Assembly (NCBI GenBank): GCA_028751875.1
Contig: CM054151.1
Coordinates: 44,317,855-44,381,854, forward strand
Direction: 5' to 3'
Source: Rapana venosa
Taxonomy: Eukaryota; Mollusca; Gastropoda; Neogastropoda; Muricidae
DNA: 64,000 nt
This document shows, piece after piece, positions 1 to 10,944 of this stretch (position 1 is its first letter; each line of letters begins with the position of its first letter). A program made the position numbers and the translations under genes. The notes below the pieces were generated by a model, which was not told the DNA's origin, searched no databases, and worked only from the letters and a program-made list of their open reading frames with translations.

Positions 1-475
1 AGCAGACAGATGAGAACGAATGACAGATAACAGACACAAGGGACACGATGGATAAATGGACTGATCCCAGACAGAGACGGACAGATTATGATCAGACTGA
101 AGACAGATAGCAGAGATTGAATACACAAAGACATGACACACATCACCACACTGATACGAAAGCACAATATAGACACAGACAGACAGATAGGCAGAAAAAA
201 CCACACACTCACACACACACACACACTGATACATAAAGCACAAATATAGACACAGACAGACAGATAGGCAGACAGACACACGCTCGCACACACACACGCA
301 CACACACAGCACGGGCATGGGCCTGCGCACGCTGTCATCATGTGAAGTACATTCATACACATTGACAGTCATAAAAATGAAGATGTTTAACTCACCAGCA
401 TGTACTTCTTCCTGCCCTCCTCCTCCTCTTTCTCTCTCATTGTTTTTGTCACAAGTTGTCTTCATGTTTTAGTTC
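1..475 (+). repeat. CA / CAGACAGA-rich tail of a cassette (truncated by window start)
   Basis: The stretch holds CAGACAGA-type words, (CA)n runs near 200-310, then a pyrimidine-rich bridge (about 400-470) that leads into satellite. The same order of blocks recurs at 4240-4704, 24357-24944, 39080-39601, 57823-58270 and 62991-63480, always directly after a 3'-truncated exon copy. The array therefore continues to the left of this window. No coding signal. Confidence 0.85.
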
Positions 476-2264
476 GTTGTTGCTGTTCTTGTTGATTTGT
501 TGGTGTCATTGATCTTGTCATTGTTGTTGCTGTTCTTCTTTCTTTTTTGACTTCTTCTTCTTCTGTTGTTGTTGATGCTGTTCTTTTTCGTTTGTGTTGT
601 TGTTGTTGATGATGCTCTTCTTCTTCTTCTGCTCTTGTTCTTGTTGTTGTTGTTGTTATTGATGCTGTTCTTCTTCTTCTGTTGTTCTTGTTGCTGTTAT
701 TGATGCTGTTCTTCCTCTTCTTCCTCTTCCTCGGTTGTTTTTTATGCTATTCTTCTTCTGTTTTGTTGTTTTTGATTGCACTCTTCTTCTTGTGTTGTTC
801 TTGTTCATTCTGTTCTTCTTCTTGTCTTGCTGTTGTTGTTGTTGATGCTGTTCTTCCACTGCTGTTGTTGTTGCTGTTATTGTTGTTGATGCTGTTCTTC
901 TTCTTCTTTTGTTGTTGTTGATGTTGATGATACTCCTCTTCTTCTTCTATTGTTCTTGTTGTTGATGTTCTTCTTTTTCTTCTGTTATTCTTGTTGTTGA
1001 CGTTCTTCTTCTTCTGTTGTTCTTGTTGTTGATGTTCTTCTTCTTCTGTTGTTCTTGTTGTTGATGTTCTTCTTCTTCTGTTGTTCTTGTTGTTGATGTT
1101 CTTCTTCTTTTGTTGTTCTTGTTGTTGATGTTCTTCTTCTTTTGTTGTTCTTGTTGTTAATGCTATTCTTCTTCTTTTTGTTGTTGATGCTTGTCTTGTT
1201 CTCATTTTCTTTAGTTGCTGTTGTTGCTGTTCTTTTTCGTTTTTTTGTTGTTGATAGCTGTTAATGTTCTCGTTTTTTGTTTATTGTTTGGATGTTTTAT
1301 TTCCTCTGTTCTTGTTGTTGTTGATGAGATTGTGTTCTCTTTTTCTGTTGTTATTGTTGTTGATCTTTTTCTTCTTCTCTTGTATGTTGTCGATGCTGTT
1401 TTTCTTCTTGTGTTTGTTATTTTGACCGCTGTTCTTCTTCTTTGGTTTTGTTGGTGTTGTTGATGCTGTTATTTTCTTCTCTTGTTGTTGTTATTGTTGC
1501 TCTGTCTTTCTTGTGTTGTTATTGTTGTTGTTGCTGCTGTACTTTCTTCTTTTGCTGTTGTTGATGCTGTTTTCTTCTTCTTTTGTTGTTGTTGATGCTG
1601 TTCTTTTTCCTCTTTGTTGTTGTTGATGCTGTTCTTCTTCTTCTGTTGTTGTTGTTTATGTTATTTTTTCTTCTGTTTGTTCTTGTTGTTGATGTTTTCT
1701 TTTCTTTTTTTTTGTTGTTGATGTTTCTTCTTTTATGTTGTTCTTGTTTGCTGATGTTCTTCTTCTTGTGTTGTTCTTGTTTGTGAGTGTTCTTTTCCTA
1801 TGTTATCTTGTTGTTGTTGTTTGTACTTGTTCTGTTGTTCATGGTGATGTCCTTGCTGTTGTTGTTGTTGTTCTTCTTCTTCTGTTGGTTCTTGGTGTTT
1901 ATGCTGTTTTCCTCTTTGTTCTGCTGTTGTTGTTGTTGAGCTGTTCTCCTTCCTTCTTTTGTTGTTGATTGTTGATGTCTCTCTTCTTCTGTTATTGTTG
2001 TTGATGCTGTTATTCTTCTTTTTTGTTGTTTGATGCTGTCTTTTTTCTTCTCTTCTGATTTTTGTTGCGGATGTTGTGTTCTTCATCTTATGGTGTTGTT
2101 TCGCTGTTCTTCTTTCTTCTGTTTTGTTGTTGTTGTTAATGTGTTCTTTTCTTCTTTTGTAGTTGTTGATGTTTTTTCCCTCTGTTGGTGATTGTTGGTT
2201 TGATTCTGTTCTTCTTCTTCTGTGTCGTTATTGTTGATGTTCTTTCTATTCTGTTGTTGTTGTT
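476..2264 (+). repeat. TTC/TTG/GATG satellite block 1
   Basis: Almost the whole block is built from TTC, TTG, GATG and TTATTG words. Around 1010-1160 it is a clean minisatellite: successive GATG words lie 32 bp apart (1031, 1063, 1095). The + strand has very few A residues outside GATG/TTATTG, giving a strong strand asymmetry. It is colinear with block 2 (4705-6518), so the blocks were copied as long units. Open frames inside it are low-complexity and are not genes. Confidence 0.9.
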
Positions 2265-2760
2265 GTCTTTTTCCTCATCAACATTATTTTTTGTCTTCTT
2301 TGTTTCTTTGCTTTTTTCCTTTATTTCTTTCTTGTTTCTCGTTTTGATTTCTTTCTTTTCTTCCTCGTTGTCATCGTCATGGTTTTCCCTTCACAGTTTT
2401 GTGGTTTCTTTGATTAATTTTGGTTTTTTATATTTCTTTTTTTTAATCTTTGCTTCTCCTTTTTTTTCTTAGGCGTATGCTTCGTAATCAAAGATATAAA
2501 CAAGCATCTTTTAGCTTAGTTGGTTGTATCTTTCTCTCTTTTGCGTTTGTTTCTGTCTATGTGCTTTTGTTGTGTCTTTTTCCTTTTTCTTTTTTTTACA
2601 TGTTGTCTTCTATATCGGCTTTCCGAAATGAATAATAAACAGTCCAATATTGTTAAAAACATTAAATTTTTACATAAGCAGTGTCATGTGCGTGCTCACA
2701 ACACTGGCTAGGAACAGGACATTAAAACTAAGCAAGGATACAGCACGCAACAGTCAACGC
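2265..2760 (+). repeat. Class I satellite-to-cassette transition
   Basis: A pyrimidine-rich, non-GATG sequence passes into ordinary sequence containing GATATAAACAAGCATC and a short AT-rich piece ending near the words GCTCACA and CACTGGCT. Matching transitions occur at 6519-7010, 56105-56560 and 61275-61735, but not in units 3-5. It is a defining marker of the class I higher-order unit. Pyrimidine runs make small open frames; I see no gene. Confidence 0.75.
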
Positions 2761-2911
2761 GCACGCACACACAAAGACATCAACATGCGTGCCATCACAC
2801 ACTTACACAGATGTCAATAGACAGAAGAGACAGAAGGCAGAACAGACTGGCGGGCGACTTAGCAGAAAAAGGAGACACACAGGCAAACAGACAGACAAAC
2901 AAACAAACGTG
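2761..2911 (+). repeat. CA/CAGA leader of cassette 1
   Basis: Short interspersed CACA, CAGACAGA and CAAACAAA words precede exon copy 1. The leader joins directly to the middle of the exon-like segment rather than to its splice acceptor, so copy 1 lacks its 5' part. Confidence 0.75.
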
Positions 2912-3127
2912 CAACACTAAAACAAATGATGTACCTTCTTCTGTGCTTCCAACTTTGCTTTGTGCCCATCCTCAGACATTGAAGTACCTTGGGACAGGAA
3001 ACAGCTTGGAGAAATCCAAGACTTGAACTGTATCCCTCTTCCAATAGAGATGGGCGACTGGACTCGTGAAATCTTCCAGTGTATTAGTGACTTGACTGGT
3101 GTCTTGCATGCACCCAATGGAGGCTGA
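2912..3127 (+). pseudogene. Exon-like repeat, copy 1 (5'-truncated, frameshifted)
   Basis: This matches the 3' two thirds of the segment that is intact at 36323-36600: the KYLG...LGGIQDL region through to the terminal TGA at 3125-3127. The 5' third with the splice acceptor is replaced by CAGA-rich leader. Relative to the intact copy there are extra bases around the word encoding YLG and in the following GQE/GRE region, so the frame is broken. The parent family is not recognised. It is a decayed paralogue, not a functional gene. Confidence 0.7.
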
Positions 3128-4038
3128 AAAGAACCCCACAAAGTGTTTTACCTTCATGTGCATGTTGCGTGCGGTGTGTGTGTGGGTGTGTATACACGCA
3201 TGTGTCAAATTGAATTGGTTAACTTAAAAATATATGTCATTGAATGCATCTGTTAAGAATAGTCTGAATTGCAAGTGCTTTGATTTTTTATTCTTTACAA
3301 GAATTAGGGCTAATATTAAATTCCATACATTTTTAATTATTGCTATTAATCGTGATTGATTACAATAGTATAACTGTTTTATAATTTATTGGTGCCATAA
3401 GGAGGAGACAAATTCCTTGGAAAGATAGCTAGAGAGAGAGAGAGAGAGACGAGAGAAGGAGAGAAGAGGAGGGGAGTTGAGACGGAGGGAGGAGTTTAGA
3501 GAGAGCGGAGAGAGGAGAGAGAGAGAGATGAGGAGAGAGAGAGAGAGAGAGACGAGATTGAGAGAGTGAGAGGAGAGGAGAGAGAGGAGAGAGCTCAGGC
3601 AGATGAAGAGGATATACAGAGTGATCTCACAGCGGGTGTCTAGAGGTGTGTAGGGATAGGGGACGAGAAGTAGTGAGAGGGATTGGGAGAGAATGATTAA
3701 GTGAGAGACGGCCGGAGATTTAACAGCCCATAGTAACGTGATATATTATCTTTCAGGTAAATAAAACTTAGAGCAAAACAATCAAAATTACATAGTATAA
3801 CCAATAGTCTAGGCCTATGGTTGTTTGGGTTATTGTTGTAAGCAAAGCGCCATTACTAATATTTAAAAATGTTACACTTTAACATATGTTGAGATCGTCT
3901 TTATCCCTGACCTGTGCTCTCCATAAAAGAAGAGGAATCCTCTGAAGCCAAAGTATAGCTGCCTATTAAGCAAGGTATTTACAAACAAATAGTGGCAAAT
4001 AAACATGAATTTCTCACAGTATGTTATCTGTCTCACAG
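3128..4038 (+). repeat. Inter-exon spacer of cassette 1, with GA microsatellite
   Basis: The spacer shows the order seen in other modules: a short GT-rich stretch, the words GCATGTGTAAGAATAGTCTG-like and ACAATAGTATAA, a GA-rich microsatellite (about 3428-3700), then TATCTTTC(T/A)GGTAAATAAA and the block that precedes each splice acceptor (TCTTTATCCCTGAC, GCTGCCTATT, AAATAAACATGAA). Nothing in it looks coding. Confidence 0.8.
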
Positions 4039-4239
4039 TGAATTGCAACTATGTAGTGTCAGATAGAGTGCACAGTCTTCAGGACTCCCAGATTGTTAAC
4101 TTGGAGAACGCCCAACACTAGAAAACAAATGACATGATACCTTCTTTTGTGCTTCCACTTGCTCGTGCCGCATCCTCAGGCATTGAAGTACCTAGGACAG
4201 GAACAGCTTTGAGGAATCCATGACTTGATTGCCTAGCAC
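4039..4239 (+). pseudogene. Exon-like repeat, copy 2 (3'-truncated type)
   Basis: The segment starts after a 3' splice acceptor-like CTCACAG at 4032-4038 and follows the intact copy through the ALKYLG codons. It then diverges after GGAACAGCTT into a different 3' end with GATT GCCTAGCACATG. An in-frame TAG follows the AACGCCCAACAC word. All cassettes that are complete end with this truncated type, so it is a distinct subfamily rather than a random deletion. Not functional. Confidence 0.7.
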
Positions 4240-4704
4240 ATGAAATGAATGACATATAGGCATGGTACACACATGCTCAACACGCACATGCACACATACA
4301 CACAAACGGGGGGTGCACGCACAGGATTACAGTTTACTTGTACACAAAACAGGCAGTTAGTCAGACAGATGGAGAGACAGTTAAGACAGATAGACAGACA
4401 CAAAGGGACAGATGGATAGATGGACTGATACCAGACAGATGGACGGACAGACTTATGATCAGACTGACAGACAACCAGCCAGAGATTGAATACACACACA
4501 CTCACACACACACACACTGATACATAAAGCACAAATATAGACACAGACAGACAGATAGGCAGACAGACACACGCTCGCACACACACAGCACATTGACAGT
4601 CATAAAAATGAAGATGTTTAACTCACCAGCATGTACTTCTTCCTGCCCTCCTCCTCCTCTTTCTCTCTCATCGTTTTTGTCACAAGTTGTCTTCATGTTT
4701 TAGT
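4240..4704 (+). repeat. CA / CAGACAGA tail of cassette 1
   Basis: (CA)n, CAGACAGA and GGACAGATGGATAGAT words are followed by a short pyrimidine bridge into satellite. It has the same layout as 1-475. Open frames in the CA runs (repeated His-Thr or Val-Cys) are microsatellite by-products. Confidence 0.85.
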
Positions 4705-6518
4705 TCGTTGTTGCTGTTTCTTGTTTGATTTTGGTCGTCATTGATTCTTTGTCATTGTTGTTGAGTTTTTCTTTCTTTTTGATTCTTATTTTCCGGTTGT
4801 TGTTGATGCGTTTTTTTCGTTTGTGTTTTGTTGTTGATGATGCTCTTCTTTCTTTTCTGCTCTTGTTCTTGTTGTGTTGTTGTTCTTGATGCTGTTCTTC
4901 TTTTCTGTTGTTCTTGTTGCTGTTATTGATGCGGTTCTTCCTCTTCTTCCTCTTCCTGGTTGTTTTTTTATGCTAATTCTTCTTCTGTTTGTTGTTTTTG
5001 ATTGCACTCTTCTTCTGTGTTGTTCTTGTTCAATTCTGTTCTTCTTCTTGATATAGCTTGTTGTTGTTGTTGATGCTGTTCTTCCACTGCTTGTTGTTGT
5101 TGCTGTTTATTTGTGTTGATGCTGTTCTTTCTTCTTCTTTTGTTGTTGTTGATGTGATGATACTCATCTTTCTTCTTCTAATGTTCTTGTATGTTGATGT
5201 TTTCTTTTTTCTTTCTGTTATTTTAGTTGTTGTGTTCTTCTTTTCTGTTGTCTTGTTGTTGATGTTCTTCTTCTTCTGTTGTTCTTGTTGGTTGATGTTC
5301 TTCTTCTTCTGTTGTTTCTTGTTGTTGATGTTCTTTTTCTTTTGTTGTTCTTGTTGTTGTGTTTCTTCTTCTTTCTTCTGTTTGTTCTTGTTGTTGATGC
5401 TATTCTTCTTCTTTTGTTGTTGATGTGTTCTTGTTCCATCTTCTTTAGTTGTTGTGTTGCTGTTCTTTTTCGTTTTTTGTTGTTGATGCTGTCAGTTCTT
5501 GTTTAGTTATTGATTTGGATGTTTTATTTCCTCTGTTCATGTTGCTTGTTTGATGATGATGTGTTCCTCTTTTTTGTTGTTAGTGGTGTTTGTTGATCTT
5601 TTCTTTTCTCTTGTTATTGTTGTTGATTGTGTTTTTCTTCTTTGTGTTGGTTTTTTGACGCTGTTATTCTTCTGTGGTTGTTTTGTTGTTGTTGTTGATG
5701 CTGTTCTTCTTCATCTCTTGCTTGGTTGTTATTGATGTCTTCTCTTTCTTGTGTTGTTATTGTTGTTGTTGATGTATACTTCTTCTTCTTTTTTTGGTGT
5801 TGGATGCTGTTTTCTTCTTCTTTTGTTGTTGTTTGATGCTATTCTTTTCTCTTTGTTGTTGTTGATGCTGTTCTTCTTCTTCTGTTGTTGTTGTTTTGTT
5901 ATTTTTCTTCTGTTGTTCTTGATGTTGATGTTCTTCTTCTTCTTTTGTTCTTGTTGTTGATGTTCTTCTTCTTTGTTGTGTTTGTTGCTGATGTTCTTCT
6001 TCTTGTGTTGTTCTTGTTGTTGATGTTCTTCGTCCTTGTTTTCTTGTTGTTGATGTTGTACTTTTTCATGTTGTTCTTGTTGATGTTCCTCTGATGTTTG
6101 TTGTTGATGTTCTTACATCTTCTGTTGGTCTTGCTGTTTATACTGTTATTCCTCTTGTTCTGCTAGTTGTTGTTGTTGATGCTGGTTCTCCTTCTGCTTT
6201 TGTTGTTGTTGGTTGATGTCTCTCATCTTCTGTTATTGTTGTTGATGCTGTTATTATTCTTTTTTGTGTTGATGCTGTACTTATTTCTTCTTCTTCTGCT
6301 TTTGTTGTTGTTGATGTTGTTCTTCTTATCTCCCCCCCCTTTGTTGTTGTTGACGCTGTTCTTCTTCTTCTGGTTTTGTTGTTGTCTGTTAATGGTTGTT
6401 CTTTTTCTTCTTTGGTAGTTGTTGATGTTTTTTTTCCCTCTGTTGTGTTGTTGTTGATTCGTTCTTCTTCTTCTGTTGTCGCTTATTGTGATGTTCTTTC
6501 TCTTCTTGTTTTTGTTGT
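4705..6518 (+). repeat. TTC/TTG/GATG satellite block 2
   Basis: It has the same words and order as block 1 (for example the shared CGTTTGTGTT landmark early in each block), but with many single-base indels relative to it. It shows T-rich strand asymmetry and no gene. Confidence 0.9.
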
Positions 6519-7010
6519 TGTCTTTTTCCTCTCTAACATTATTTTTTGTCTTCTTTGTTTCTTTGATTTTTTCCTATATTTCTTTCTTGTTTCTCGTTTT
6601 GTGATTTCTTTCGTTTCTTCTCTATGTTGTCATCGTCATGGTTTTCCCTCCCAGTTTGTGTTTTTCTTTGTTATTTTTGTTTTTTATATTCTCTTCTTTC
6701 TTTCAATCTTTGCTTCTCTTTTTTTTTCTTGGCGTTCTGATTCGTAATAAAGGATATAAAAACAAGCATCTTTTAGTTGGTGTTCTGTTCTCTCTTTTGC
6801 GTTTGTTTCTATGTCTGCTGCTTTGTTTTGTCTTTTTTCCTTTTTCTTCTTCTTTCTATATTGTCTTCTATATCGCCTTTCCTGAAATGAATAATAACAG
6901 TCCATTATTATTAAAAACATAAAATTATACATAAGCAGTTTCATGTGCTGTGCTCACATCACTGGCTTAGAACATGACATTAAAACATAGGCAAGATACA
7001 TGCATGCAAG
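6519..7010 (+). repeat. Class I satellite-to-cassette transition (copy 2)
   Basis: This is a close copy of 2265-2760, including the GGATATAAAAACAAGCATC word, the AAATGAATAATAA word and the CTCACATCACTGGCTTAG landmark. It supports units 1 and 2 being duplicates of one another. Confidence 0.8.
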
Positions 7011-7165
7011 TACACGCGCACGCACACACAAAGACACACACACATGTGCACACACTTACACTAACACAGATAGTCTGACAGACAGAGAGACAGACAGGCA
7101 GACAGACTGGTGGGCAGTTCTTCGCAGGACAGGGCAGGCAGATCAGGAACAGACAGAAACAAAAC
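7011..7165 (+). repeat. CA/CAGA leader of cassette 2
   Basis: CACACA and CAGACAGA words run up to the CGTGCAATACTAAAA word, where the exon-like segment begins in its middle, as in copy 1. Confidence 0.75.
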
Positions 7166-7380
7166 GTGCAATACTAAAACAAAATAATGGCATGATACCT
7201 TTTTTTGTGCTTCCACTTGCTCGTGCCAATCCTCAGGCATTGAAGTACCTAGGACGGGAACAGCTTGGAGGAATCCAAGACTTGTCTGCTGTCTTCCAAA
7301 GAATGGGTGACTGGACTCGTGTAATCTTCCAGTGTATCAGTGAATTGACTGGTGTCTTCCATGGCACCAATAAAGGCTAA
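7166..7380 (+). pseudogene. Exon-like repeat, copy 3 (5'-truncated, frame open)
   Basis: The 3' two thirds of the segment are open in frame to a TAA at 7378-7380. The frame reads through the ALKYLGREQLGG and FQRMGDWTRVIFQ motifs and ends FHGTNKG. The 5' part and the splice acceptor are missing, and the frame runs upstream into CA-rich leader, so the open frame is not a complete exon. The stop is TAA instead of the TGA of most copies. Confidence 0.65.
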
Positions 7381-8079
7381 AAAAAACCCATCAAAGTGTG
7401 TTACCTTCATGTGCATGTGTGTGTGCGTGCGCATATGTAAAATTGATTTTGTTAACTAAAGCTATTTGTCATTGAATGCATGTGTAAGAATAGTCTGAAT
7501 ACAAGTGTTTTGATTTGTTTTTACACCATACAGTGCTATATTGATTCCATACATTTTTATTATTGTTATTAACATTGATTGATTACAATAGTATAAACAG
7601 TTTTAATAATCTTATTGGTGCATTGTGGAGAGACAATTTCACTGTGAGAGACAAACAAAGAGAGCGAGAGATACATAGATAGAGAAAGAGATACAGAGAC
7701 AGAGAGAAAGAGAGGGATAGGGGGAGATTGAGAGAAAGGGAGAGAAAGAGAGAGAGAAACGTTGAAATTTAACAGCCATAGTAACGTGATATATTATTTT
7801 TCTGGTAAATAAAACTTTAGAAACAATCAAATTACATAGAATACATGGTTTAGGTTATTGTTGTAAGCAAAGTGCCATTACTAATATTAAAATGTTACAC
7901 TTTAACAATATGTCAAGATCGTCTTTATCCCTGACTATATTCGTAGCATGACCTGTGCTCTCCATGCAAGAAAAGGAATCCTCTGAAGCCAGAGTAGAGC
8001 TGCCTATTTAACAAGGTATTTAAAAAGAAATACTGCCAAATAAACATGAATTTCTCACAGTATGTTATCTGTTTCACAG
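7381..8079 (+). repeat. Inter-exon spacer of cassette 2
   Basis: It contains the same block order as 3128-4038, with a GA-rich microsatellite at about 7640-7765, the TCTGGTAAATAAAAC word near 7800 and the pre-acceptor block near 7920-8070. No coding signal. Confidence 0.8.
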
Positions 8080-8274
8080 TGAATCCCAACTATGTAGTGT
8101 CAGATGGAGTGCACAGTCTTCAGGACTCCCAGATTGTTAACTTGGAGAACGCCCAACACTAGAAAACAAATGACATGATACCTTCTTTTTGTGCTTCACT
8201 TGCTCGTGCCGCATTCAGGCATTAATGTAACTAGGACGGGAACAGCTTCATGAATCCATGACTGATGCCTAGCA
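8080..8274 (+). pseudogene. Exon-like repeat, copy 4 (3'-truncated type)
   Basis: It starts after a TTTCACAG acceptor-like word at 8072-8079. It has the TAG after the CCCAACAC word and the alternate 3' end (CATGACTGATGCCTAGCAC). Small deletions relative to copies 7 and 12 break the frame further. Decayed copy. Confidence 0.7.
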
Positions 8275-8790
8275 CATGAAATGATTACATTATAGGTATG
8301 GTACACACATGCTCACACGCCACATGCACACAAACACATGGATGCGTGCACGCACAGGAACAGCCCTACTGGTTACACAAACAGGCAGTTAGAAGAAGAT
8401 AGACAGTTAGACATATTTACAGACCCACAGAGGGACAGATGGATAGATAGGCTGATTGCCAGACAAATGAACCGCTGTCCTTAAGATCAGGACTGACAGC
8501 AGACAGCAGTGACTGCATATACACCACACTCACAACACACACACTGATACATAAGCTAAATATAGACACAGACAGACAGATAGGCAGACAGACAGACACA
8601 CTCGCACGCACACACACAGCACGGGCATGTGCCATGCACGCTGTCATCATGGCAAGTATATTTATACACATTGACAGTCATAACAATGAAGACGTTGAAC
8701 TCACCAGCATGTACTTCTTGCTGACTCCTCATCTTATTGCTCTTTCTCTCTATATCTTTCTTGTCGCAGTTGTCTTCATTTTTTAGTTTC
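8275..8790 (+). repeat. CA / CAGACAGA tail of cassette 2 (variant)
   Basis: The layout is that of other tails, but around 8460-8500 it carries a variant with GCCAGACAAATGAACCGC followed by CCTTAAGATCAG. Only the tail at 39080-39601 shares this variant; the other tails have the version with GGACGGACAGACTTATGATC. Confidence 0.8.
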
Positions 8791-10911
8791 ATGTTTGTTG
8801 TTTTTGTTGATTTATTGTTGTCTTGATGTAGTATTGTTGTTGCTGTTTTTCTTCTTTTTCAACTTCTTCTTTCTTCTGTTGTTGTTGATGCAGTTCTTAT
8901 TCTTTAGCTGTTGTTCTTGTGTTGTTGATGATGCTGTTTTCTTTCATCTTTTTCTTCTTTCTTTTTCTTTGTTGTTGTTGTTGTTGTGTTGTTGGTGGTG
9001 CAGTTTTCTTCTTCTTTCCTCTTCCTCAGTTGTTGTTGTGATGCAGCTCTTTCTTCTTCTTCTGTTGTTTGTTGTTTCTTGCTGTTCTTCTTCTTGTTTT
9101 GCTGTTGTTGTTGTGCTGCTATGTTCTTCTTCTTTTGCGGATGTTGCTTGATCGTTGCTGTTGTTGATGCTGTTCTTCTGTTTCTTCTGTTGTTGTTGAC
9201 GCAGTTTGTTTTGTTGTTGTTTTTTGTTGTTGTTGTTGTTTGTTGTTGATGCTGTTCTTTCTTTGTTGTTGTTGTGATGCTGTTCTTCTTTGTTTTCTGT
9301 TGTTGTTGATACTGTTCATCCTCGGTTTATGTTGTTGCAGGTGGTTGTTCTTCTTTTCTTCTATTGTTTGTTGTTGTTTGTTGATGTTTTATTTCATTGT
9401 TGTTGTTGTTGCTGTTCTTCTGTGTTGTTGTTATTGATGTTGTTGATGTTTCTTTATCTTTTTCTTCTGTTTTTGTTGCTGTTTTTCTTCTTGTGTTGGT
9501 ATTTTTGATGCTGTTCTTTTCTTCTGTTTTGTTGGTGTTGTTGATGCATTTTTCTTCTTCTGTTGTTGTTGTTGATGTTGTTCTTTCTTCTCTGGTTGTT
9601 GTTGATGCCGTTCTTCTTCCTTTTTCTGTTGTTGTTGTTGGTGATGTTCTTCTTGTTTTTCTGTTGTTGTTGTTGATGCTGTCTTTTTCTCTGTTGTTGT
9701 TGTTTATGCTGTTCTTCCACTGCTGTTGTTGTTGCTGGTATTATTGTTGATGCTGTTCTTTTCTTTTGTTATTGTTGATGTTGATGTTGTTCCTCTTCTT
9801 CTACTTCTATTGTTCTTGTTGTTGATGTCTTTTTCTGTGTTGTTCTTTGTTGTTGATGCTCTTACTTCTTCTGTTGTTTTTGTGGTTGATGTTTTTCTTA
9901 TTTTGTTCTTTTGTTGCTGCTTTCTTCTCCTGTTATTGTTGTTGATACTGTTTCCCCTCTTTTTTGCTGTTGATGCTGTTTTCTTTTTCATCTTATTCAG
10001 TTGTTGTTGTTGATGCTGTTCTTTTACGTTTTAGTTGTTGTTGATGCTGTTAATCTTCTGTTTTTGCTTGTTGTTTTTCATGTTTAATTTTGTTTTTGTT
10101 GTTGTTGTTGTTGTTGGTTGTTGTTGATCTGTTCTTCGTTTTTCTGTTGTTGTTGTGTTGATTGTTCTTTCTTCTTCTGTTGCTTGTTGTTGTTGATGCT
10201 GCTTTTCTTCTTGTGTTGTTGTTTTTGATGCTGTATTTTGTCTTTTGTGTGTTGATGTTGTTGTTGGATGCCGTTATTTTTCTTGTATTGTTGTTGCTGA
10301 TGCTGTTTTTCTCTTCTCTTGTTGTTGTAGTTGATGCTGTTCTTCTTTCTTCTGTTGTTATTGTTGTAGTTGATGCTGTTCTTCTTCTTCCTTTTCTGTT
10401 GTTGTTGTTGATGATGTTCTTTTCTTATTCTTCTGTTGTTGTTGATGCTGTTCTTTTCCGTCTGTTGCTGTATGTGATGCTGTTCTTCGTTGCTGTTGTT
10501 GTTGCTGTTGTTATTGTTGATATTGGTCTTCTTATTTTGTTGTTGTTGTTCATGTTCTTCTTCTGTTGTTCCTGTTGTTGATGTATTTCTTTTTCTGTAT
10601 TCTTGTTGTTGATGTTCGTCTTCTTCTGTTGTTTCTTGTTTTGATGTTTTCTTCTTGTGTTGTTCTTCTTGTTGGTAGTTCTTCTTCTTCTGTTGTTCTT
10701 GTTGTTGACATTTTCTTCTTAATTGTTCTTGTGTTGATCTTCTTTTTTTTTATTGTTGTTGATGCTGTTCTTCTTTTTGTTCTTGATGCTGTTCTTCTTC
10801 TTTTCATCTTATTCAGTCTGTTGTTGTTGTTGATGCATTCTTCATTTTCTGTTGTTGTTGATGCTAATCATCTCTTCTGTTTTTGTTGTTTTTGATGTTT
10901 TATTTCCTCTG

Positions 10912-10944
<33 letters not shown>

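Noticed and set aside
4233..4696. Cys/Val-rich or His/Thr-rich frames in CA-rich tails
   Set aside because: Direct translation of (CA)n, (GT)n and CAGACAGA repeats.
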